NCBI RefSeq assembly: GCF_000767615.3
Contig: NZ_CP009553.3
Coordinates: 4,216,001 to 4,280,000 of the forward strand
Reading direction: 5' to 3'
From: Pandoraea pnomenusa
GTDB lineage: Bacteria; Pseudomonadota; Gammaproteobacteria; Burkholderiales; Burkholderiaceae
Length of the DNA stretch: 64,000 nt
Below are positions 58,446 through 64,000 of this stretch, piece after piece. Within the stretch, counting starts at the first letter, position 1. Each line of letters opens with the position of its first letter. A program made the position numbers and the translations under genes. Below the pieces are notes generated by a model, which was not told where the DNA came from, ran no database searches, and was given only the letters and a program-made list of their open reading frames with translations.

Positions 58446-59960
58446 CTAACGCACCCGCGCATGCCACCGGCCCCACACGGCCGTAGCGAACAGCAACAAC
58501 GCGCCAGCGCCGATCACGGCGTCGAAGCCCTGATTGAACGCCGCGTTGGCCAGCGCCGTGAGCGCGTTGGCCGTGGGTGCCGGCAAATGTTCGGCGACGA
58601 GCAGCGCTTCGTCGAGACTGTCACGCACAGCATCCGGCAGCCCCGCCGCTTGCGGCACATCCATCGCACGACCGTAGACGAATGTCAGCAGGCTGCCCAT
58701 GAACGTAACGCCGAGCGCGCCGCCGAGCTCGTACGACACCTCTTCGACGGATGCCGCCATGCCGGCGCGCTCGGGCGGCGCGCTCTGCATGATGGTGCTC
58801 GACGCCGCCGTCATCGTCGCACCGACCCCAAGCCCCAGCATCGCGAGCGACGTGATCGACAACGCCAGCCCCATGTCACGCACGACCAGATAGCCTGCCA
58901 TGCCGGCCGCCGACATCAGCAAGGCAATCGGCAGAAGACGCGTGCTGCCCAGACGCGGCAGCACGCGCCCGGCGATCGGGCCCGCCACGAATGCCGCCAG
59001 CGAGAGCGGCATATTGGCCCAGCCGGCCTCGAGCGGCGAGTAGCCGAGCACCAGTTGCAAGCGCTGACTGAAGACAAGTTGCATGCCGATCAGGGCGGCC
59101 GCGGCCATCGATGCCGCCGCGACGGCACCCGCAAAGGCCGGATTGCGAAACAACGTGAAGTCGAGCAGCGGCTGCGCGCTGCGCCGCTGACGGTGCACGA
59201 ACGCCCAGAGGAACATCGCACCTACCGCCAGCGCAACGGCCACCGCGAGCCATTCGGGCGAGGGCTTACCCGCGCTCTTGATCGCGTACGTCACCCCGAT
59301 CAGGCCCGCCATGAAGAGCAGCGAGCCGACCCCATCCCACGGCCGCGTGGACGTCGCTCGCCCTTTGGGAATCAGCCACCATGCCAGCGGGATCGCCACG
59401 AGCACGATCGGCACGTTGATCAGGAAGACCGATCCCCACCAGAAGTGCTCGAGCAATGCGCCCCCGACGATCGGACCGAACGCCGCACCTCCCGAAGCCA
59501 CCGACGCCCAGATGCCGATGGCGAGCGCCTGCTCGTGGGTATCGGTAAACGTGAGGCGGATGAGCGAGAGCGTGGCGGGCATCATCATGGCCGCCCCCAC
59601 GCCGAGCACCCCACGGGCGACGATCAGGCTGCCTGCCTCGGGCGCGAACGCCGCGGCAAGCGACGCTGCGCCGAATACGGCGAGCCCCGCAAGGAAGAGG
59701 CGCTTGTGGCCAAGCCGATCGCCAAGCGTGCCCATGCCGAGCAGCAGGCCCGACACGACAAGCGCGTAGGCATTGACGATCCACAGCTTCGCGGACGCCG
59801 TTGCCGCAAGATCATGGGTCAGACGCGGTAACGCCGTGTACAGCACCGTCATGTCGATCACGATGAGCAGCAACGCCACCGACACAACGGCCAGCACCAG
59901 CCAGCGGCGGGCGCCGGTCATCCCGGTCACGGGTTTCGGCAAAGTTTGAAGGCTGGCCAT
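58446..59960 (-). CDS. DHA2-family drug efflux MFS transporter (14 helices)
   Basis: 504 residues, 14-helix proton-driven efflux pump of the SmvA/QacA/LfrA group. Helix 1 carries IDMTVLYTALPRL (motif D1), the loop after helix 2 is LGDRLGHKRL, motif C (GxxxGPxxGG) is GGAAFGPIVGGALLEH, and VPIVLVAIPLAWWLIP follows. Substrates of this group are cationic biocides and dyes. The start at 59960 has AGGAGC upstream. It is divergent from the OPT transporter. Confidence 0.9.
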   Translation of the reverse strand: MASLQTLPKPVTGMTGARRWLVLAVVSVALLLIVIDMTVLYTALPRLTHDLAATASAKLWIVNAYALVVSGLLLGMGTLGDRLGHKRLFLAGLAVFGAASLAAAFAPEAGSLIVARGVLGVGAAMMMPATLSLIRLTFTDTHEQALAIGIWASVASGGAAFGPIVGGALLEHFWWGSVFLINVPIVLVAIPLAWWLIPKGRATSTRPWDGVGSLLFMAGLIGVTYAIKSAGKPSPEWLAVAVALAVGAMFLWAFVHRQRRSAQPLLDFTLFRNPAFAGAVAAASMAAAALIGMQLVFSQRLQLVLGYSPLEAGWANMPLSLAAFVAGPIAGRVLPRLGSTRLLPIALLMSAAGMAGYLVVRDMGLALSITSLAMLGLGVGATMTAASSTIMQSAPPERAGMAASVEEVSYELGGALGVTFMGSLLTFVYGRAMDVPQAAGLPDAVRDSLDEALLVAEHLPAPTANALTALANAAFNQGFDAVIGAGALLLFATAVWGRWHARVR

Positions 59961-60288
59961 CGGAATGCTCCTGTTGTCGCACATGGGTTCTGGATTTCGC
60001 CTCCCCCGGGAACGGCATGGTTTGCCTGAATTAGGGGAAAACCCGCATGATCCATCAATAAACCGATTGATAAAAGTTGGAACCCATCTAGTGAACAGAT
60101 GAGTCAGAATGACCTCGGCAGAAATGTCTCGTAGACGCTATTAGTGAGAAGACGACGCGCGAAATTTGCATCGGAAAATGCGAGTTGAACGCGCGTTCTA
60201 CGGTGTTCAACAGGAGTGGCGATGCACCACGGAGGCGCATACAATTTGCGCCACTTTCCCATTGGGCGAAAATCCCCCCTATTCGTAC
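59961..60288. other. Divergent promoter region of the DHA2 and OPT genes
   Basis: 328 bases, no gene supported. It holds the inverted repeat at 60054-60071 and, nearer the efflux gene, AGGGGAAAACCC (60032-60043). Confidence 0.5.
60054..60071. promoter_or_regulatory. Inverted repeat ATCAAT-N6-ATTGAT upstream of the efflux pump
   Basis: 6-bp perfect arms, 94 bases from the efflux pump start. A candidate TetR/MarR-type operator; no regulator gene is adjacent. Confidence 0.4.
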
Positions 60289-62349
60289 ATGGCATCCCAT
60301 CCGACCCGAATTCCCGACGACGTCTCTCTTCCGGAGCTGACGGTACGCGGCATGATTCTCGGCGCGCTGATCACCGTGGTGTTCACCGCTTCCAATGTCT
60401 ACCTTGGCCTGAAAGTCGGGCTCACGTTCTCTTCTTCGATTCCGGCCGCCGTCATTTCGATGGCCGTGCTGCGGGCGCTTCGCGGGGGGAACATCCTCGA
60501 GAACAACATGGTGCAGACGCAGGCGTCTGCGGCCGGCACGCTCTCGTCGATCATCTTCGTGCTTCCCGGCTTGCTGATGATCGGCCACTGGCAGGGCTTT
60601 CCCTTCGGTCTGACGCTCGCGATCTGCGCGTCCGGCGGCATTCTCGGCGTGCTGTTCACCATTCCCTTGCGCCGTGCCATGGTGGTCGACAGCGAGTTGC
60701 CTTATCCGGAAGGCGTGGCCGCGGCGGAAATTCTTCGCGTCGGCAGCGAGGGAGACGGCGTGTCGTCGGCTGAAGGGAAGTCGCCTGGCGAGGCGTCGAG
60801 CGGCGTGCGCGAAATTGCGTTCGGCGGTGTGGTCTCGGCATTGTTCGCATTCGCCACGACCGGCCTGAAGGTGCTCGGCGAGAGCATCACCGCATGGGTA
60901 CCGGCGGGAGCGGCCGTCTTCCGTCTCACGACCGGATTCTCGTTGGCGCTTATCGGCGCGGGGTATCTCATCGGTATCGTGTCGGGCCTGGCGATTCTGC
61001 TCGGCATCGTGCTGAGCTGGGGAATTGCGGTGCCAGTGCTCACGACGATTACGCCCAATGCGGACGGTCAGGCGATCGCCGCATTTGCCAACGGGCTTTG
61101 GCAGCACAAGGTACGATTCATCGGCGCCGGGACCATCGGCGTGGCCGCCATCTGGACGCTCATCACGCTCGCCAAACCAATGGTCGACGGGGTGAAGACG
61201 TCGTTCGCGGCGCTGGGACAGTCGCGCGGCGCCCAAGGCAAGGCGGTGACACTCGCGCGCACTGAGCAGGATCTGTCGCCTTACTGGGTGATCGGACTGA
61301 CACTCCTTTGCGTGGCGGTCTGGGTCGTGACGTTCGGCATCTTTCTCGCGGACGCGCCATTGTCGTTCGGCGGCATTGCGACGCTGGTGATTTGCAGCGT
61401 GGTGTTTGCCGTGGTGTTCGGTTTTCTCGTGGCGGCGGCGTGCGGGTATATGGCGGGACTCGTGGGGTCGTCGGCCAGCCCGATTTCGGGCATCGGCATC
61501 GTCGCGGTGGTGCTCGTATCGCTGCTTATCCTGAGCGTCAGCCAGGCCAGCGGGCTGCTTGACGCCAGTGGTGGCGGCAAGCTCGGAATTGCGCTCGCGC
61601 TGTTCACGACGTCAGCCGTCATCGCGATTGCCACGATTTCGAACGACAACCTGCAGGATCTGAAGACGGGTTGGCTCGTTGGCGCGACCCCGTGGCGTCA
61701 GCAGGTGGCATTGCTCGTTGGCTGCGTGGTCGGAGCGGCAGTGATTCCGCCAGTGTTGAATCTGCTGTACAACGCGTATGGATTCATGGATGCACTGCCG
61801 CGTCCGGGTATGGACCCGTCGCAGGCATTGTCGGCCCCGCAGGCGATTCTGATGACGGCGATCGCGAAAGGCATCTTCACGCATCAGCTTGACTGGTCGA
61901 TGCTCGGCATCGGCGCGCTGCTCGGTGTGGCGCTCATCGCGATCGACGCGGCGCTGGCCAAGCGCGGTGGCGTCGCACGTGTGCCGGTCATTGCCGTCGG
62001 TATCGGAATCTATCTACCGCCGACGGTAGGCTCCGTACTCGTCATCGGCGCCGTGCTTGGCTGGATCGCACATCGTGTGCTCAGATCGCGTGCGCAAGCC
62101 CAGGGGAAGGATTTCGCCCCATTCGCCGAAGCAGCGGAACGGCGCGGCGTGCTGCTGGCGTCGGGCCTGATCGTCGGTGAAAGCCTGGTCGGCGTTGCGA
62201 TGGCCATGGTGGTCGGCTTCACCGGCTCCGACGCCCCGCTCGCCATCGTCGGCAACGGTTTCGCCCCAACGGCGGAATGGCTGGCGTTGATCGTCTTCTC
62301 CGGGATCTGCATCGTGATCGTGCGTCGCGTGCTGGCTACGGGTCGTTAA
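60289..62349 (+). CDS. OPT-family oligopeptide transporter
   Basis: 686 residues with about 16 helices, proton-coupled peptide or metal-chelate uptake. It opens VSLPELTVRGMILGALITVVFTASNVYLGLKVGLT, the bacterial OPT leader, with ENNMVQTQASAAGTLSS (near 75) and DSELPYPEGVAAAEIL (near 130) as conserved stretches, and ISNDNLQDLKTGWLVGATPWRQQ (near 450). The start at 60289 begins the conserved part; a longer frame from 60166 is unlikely. Confidence 0.93.
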   Translation: MASHPTRIPDDVSLPELTVRGMILGALITVVFTASNVYLGLKVGLTFSSSIPAAVISMAVLRALRGGNILENNMVQTQASAAGTLSSIIFVLPGLLMIGHWQGFPFGLTLAICASGGILGVLFTIPLRRAMVVDSELPYPEGVAAAEILRVGSEGDGVSSAEGKSPGEASSGVREIAFGGVVSALFAFATTGLKVLGESITAWVPAGAAVFRLTTGFSLALIGAGYLIGIVSGLAILLGIVLSWGIAVPVLTTITPNADGQAIAAFANGLWQHKVRFIGAGTIGVAAIWTLITLAKPMVDGVKTSFAALGQSRGAQGKAVTLARTEQDLSPYWVIGLTLLCVAVWVVTFGIFLADAPLSFGGIATLVICSVVFAVVFGFLVAAACGYMAGLVGSSASPISGIGIVAVVLVSLLILSVSQASGLLDASGGGKLGIALALFTTSAVIAIATISNDNLQDLKTGWLVGATPWRQQVALLVGCVVGAAVIPPVLNLLYNAYGFMDALPRPGMDPSQALSAPQAILMTAIAKGIFTHQLDWSMLGIGALLGVALIAIDAALAKRGGVARVPVIAVGIGIYLPPTVGSVLVIGAVLGWIAHRVLRSRAQAQGKDFAPFAEAAERRGVLLASGLIVGESLVGVAMAMVVGFTGSDAPLAIVGNGFAPTAEWLALIVFSGICIVIVRRVLATGR

Positions 62350-62792
62350 GCCGACGTTGTCGCGAAATGTTTCTGCTGGCATTTTTGGGGTGCCTGTGTT
62401 TTCCTGAGGTAGGTCAGGTCAGCAGGACTGGTTGCGCCCGAATAAGTTGACTATGTTGTTTGTCGCGCCGTGATCTGCTTCAGTTTCGGTCTGAGTCGCC
62501 GTCTCATGGACGTACACCTCAACCGGGGGCGTCGGCTCGTGACATCCCATGCGGGCTAATCGGTCGTGTGGTCGTGTGGACGTGTGGACGTGTGGACGTG
62601 TGGCAGCAGCGGCAAGCCCGGATCGACGCCTATCCGGTCATCCGGGCAAACGGGTTCACGCAAAGGGATACTTGCGTCGTTTGGCTGCGAACCTGACCTG
62701 ACGGATATTTTCGTACCACTGGTGTCTAGAGATTCACGGCCCCGGTGTTTGAACCACATTCGCTGACCCGACGGAATTCGGCGGGGGTTAGG
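62350..62792. other. Intergenic region between the OPT gene and the IS21 element
   Basis: 443 bases with no supported gene; contains the short 8-bp tandem repeat at 62564-62603. Confidence 0.5.
62564..62603. repeat. Five tandem 8-bp repeats, consensus (A/T)CGTGTGG
   Basis: TCGTGTGG twice then ACGTGTGG three times, without spacers, in noncoding DNA. A simple-sequence repeat of the kind that changes copy number by slippage. Confidence 0.8.
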
Positions 62793-62855
62793 TGTTAGCG
62801 CCGATGTAAAACTGACCCACCCGCCGAAGTGAATCTGACCCACCTGGGAGAGGAT

Positions 62856-62871
62856 GGCGGCTTTTGCCGCC
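62856..62871 (+). promoter_or_regulatory. Hairpin ending one base before the istA start codon
   Basis: GGCGGC-TTTT-GCCGCC, a 6-bp perfect stem ending at 62871, with the ATG at 62873. It could hide the initiation region and limit transposase synthesis from read-through messages. Confidence 0.5.
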
Positions 62872-62872
62872 G

Positions 62873-63541
62873 ATGCTGACTCAGGAGCAAGCAGTGGAAA
62901 TCAAGGTATTGGCAAGGCGCGGAGCGCCGGTGCGGGAGATAGCGAGGCAGATGGGTGTCTCGCGGAACACGGTCCGACGATATCTGCGCGACCAGAAGGC
63001 TAGCCGGTATAAGGGGCGAGAGCCTCGGCCAACCAAACTGGACCCGTTCAAAGCGTACCTGCTTGGGCGAATCGAGGCGGCGCGGCCGCACTGGATTCCG
63101 GCAACGGTGTTGCTGCGCGAGTTGCGGGAAGAAGGCTACGACGGCGGTATCAGCCAACTCAAGGTGTTCCTCGCGCCATACAGGGACGCGGAGCCGGAAC
63201 CGGTCGTGCGCTTCGAGACGCCGCCAGGCCGACAGATGCAAGCCGACTTCACCACGATCCGACGCGGCAGGTCGCCGTTGCTGGCGCTGGTCGCCACGCT
63301 GGGCTACAGCCGGGCGACGTACGTGCGTTTCACGAGCGGCGAGGATGCCACGACGTTGTGCCAGTGTCTGCGAGAAGCCTTCGTCTACTTCGGCGGCACG
63401 CCCGAGCATGTGCTGTTCGATAACGCCAAGTCGGTCATCGTCGAACGCGATGCTTACGGCGACGGTCATCATCGCTGGAACGGCGAGATGTTGGCGCTGG
63501 CGGAAACGTATGGATTTACGCCGAAGGTATGCAGGCCGTAC
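62873..63541 (+). pseudogene. istA: Truncated IS21 transposase IstA
   Basis: 223 residues of an enzyme that is normally about 500. The N-terminal helix-turn-helix is MLTQEQAVEIKVLARRG then VREIARQMGVSRNTVRRYL; the first two DDE residues are in QMQADFTTI and HVLFDNAKSVI, and the third (Glu) is lost. The reading frame ends in VCRPY, where the usual RPQTKGK continuation is replaced by the IS3 sequence whose TGA closes the frame. The start is ATG 62873; a TTG at 62864 is less likely. Confidence 0.88.
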
Positions 63542-63606
63542 TGACCATGCCTCGATTTCGCGTACAGCAGGAATTTTGTTAATTTCCTGTTTGTACGGAG
63601 GATTGC

Positions 63607-63933
63607 ATGTCAGAGAAGTCAGTGCCGAAAAGGCAATACACGAACGAGTTCAAGGTTGAGGCCATCAGGCTTGCCGAAACAGTCGGGCAGCATGAAGCGG
63701 CGCGCAGGCTCGGGGTGCCAGTGGCAACGTTAGGGAACTGGAGTCGGCGTAGCCGCAGTTTCGAAGGCGGTATCGAGACGAGTGGTCGTGACGTGAGCGC
63801 TGCACGTGTTACGCGCCCGATCAGCGAGTTGGAGGCAGAGAACAGCCGGCTGCGCAAGGAACTCGCCAGCGCAAAACTGGATATTGAAATTCTCTCAAAA
63901 GCGACGGCGTACTTCGCGAAGGGGTCGCGGTGA
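63607..63933 (+). CDS. IS3-family transposase OrfA
   Basis: 108 residues. The helix-turn-helix is RQYTNEFKVEAIRLAETVG then AARRLGVPVATLGNW; a leucine-zipper-like helix (ISELEAENSRLRKELASAKLDIEILSKA) near 70-100 mediates dimerisation. GGAGG lies 5 bases before the ATG. OrfA binds DNA ends and is made with OrfB. Confidence 0.92.
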   Translation: MSEKSVPKRQYTNEFKVEAIRLAETVGQHEAARRLGVPVATLGNWSRRSRSFEGGIETSGRDVSAARVTRPISELEAENSRLRKELASAKLDIEILSKATAYFAKGSR

Positions 63934-64000
63934 AGTACGCCTGGATCGACGATCACCGCGACCAGTACAGTATCACCCGTCTATGCCAGATTCTGGGCGT
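63930..64000 (+). CDS. IS3-family transposase OrfB, N-terminal part
   Basis: The frame VKYAWIDDHRDQYSITRLCQ continues to the window edge and matches the start of the IS3 DDE transposase. A GTG at 63930 overlaps the orfA stop. In IS3 elements OrfB is usually made by minus-one frameshifting as OrfAB; no A-rich slippery run is obvious at this overlap. Confidence 0.8.
   Translation, partial: MKYAWIDDHRDQYSITRLCQILG

Larger units (their letters stand above)
62793..63541 (+). mobile_element. IS21-family element, left part, interrupted by an IS3-family element
   Basis: The left end is placed at TGTTAGCG (62793), followed by two direct repeats of CTGACCCACC (62812-62821 and 62835-62844), the multiple terminal repeats of IS21 ends. 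istA starts at 62873 and breaks off at 63541 where the IS3 element begins. istB and the right end are beyond it, outside the window. Confidence 0.8.
63542..64000 (+). mobile_element. IS3-family element, left part (runs off the window)
   Basis: It begins at TGACC directly after the istA codon TAC (63541). Within 60 bases is a stem-loop (GTACA-CAGGAA ... TTCCTG-TGTAC, 63562-63596), then GGAGG and orfA. Insertion inside IS21 shows it arrived later. The right end and target duplication are outside the window. Confidence 0.8.

Noticed and set aside
62564..62603. Possible CRISPR array
   Set aside because: Units of 8 bp without spacers and no cas genes; simple tandem repeat.

Overview
The window is a high-GC chromosomal segment of a Gram-negative betaproteobacterium. 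Gene content points to Burkholderiales: a pca/pob aromatic-acid pathway, a ferulate cluster, a Burkholderia-type general porin, a cyo oxidase, several AAHS/MHS/DHA2 transporters, tandem autotransporters and IS21/IS3 elements. Pandoraea or a close Burkholderiaceae relative is my best guess, from gene style only and not from any database comparison.

Layout. 1-1362: 3' part of a ClC channel with CBS domains. 1605-10835: 4-hydroxybenzoate/protocatechuate module (pcaK-like transporter, pobA, AraC regulator, pcaHGBCD, pcaQ). 10855-21375: hydroxycinnamate (ferulate) module, all on the minus strand: MarR regulator, AAHS transporter, porin, feruloyl-CoA hydratase/lyase, vanillin dehydrogenase, feruloyl-CoA synthetase, acyl-CoA dehydrogenase, amidohydrolase. 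Ferulate would go to vanillin and vanillate. Vanillate demethylase (vanAB) is not in the window, but protocatechuate, its product, would enter the adjacent pca module.

21453-26393: a compact chemosensory-like operon made of a membrane sensor kinase with CheA-type Hpt and ATPase domains, a membrane-anchored MCP-hairpin protein, two CheX/CheC-like proteins and one CheY. I see no CheW, CheR or CheB. 26705-33620: two divergent genes for large Ig-like repeat proteins without Sec signals, over an intergenic region holding two CTG-N10-CAG (lux-box-like) palindromes. 33768-38460: two paralogous autotransporters, the second split by a one-base frameshift. The promoter region of the second holds a 24-bp perfect palindrome with the same 16-bp core found between the Ig-like genes.

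38859-47146: gamma-glutamyltransferase-like enzyme plus a dipeptide/glutathione-type ABC importer (one ATPase gene frameshifted), with a divergent LysR regulator. 47213-53725: MHS transporter, cyoABCD and a SURF1-family protein. 53727-62349: MocR regulator stump, M24 peptidase-like protein, periplasmic gamma-glutamyltransferase, PBP7-type peptidase, DHA2 efflux pump and OPT transporter. 62793-64000: an IS21-family element whose istA is interrupted by an IS3-family element that runs off the window.

The parts most likely to be undescribed are the Ig-repeat gene pair with its shared palindrome linking it to the autotransporter locus, and the reduced chemosensory operon. Both apparent frameshifts are single-base losses in C/G homopolymers, so assembly error must be excluded before they are interpreted.
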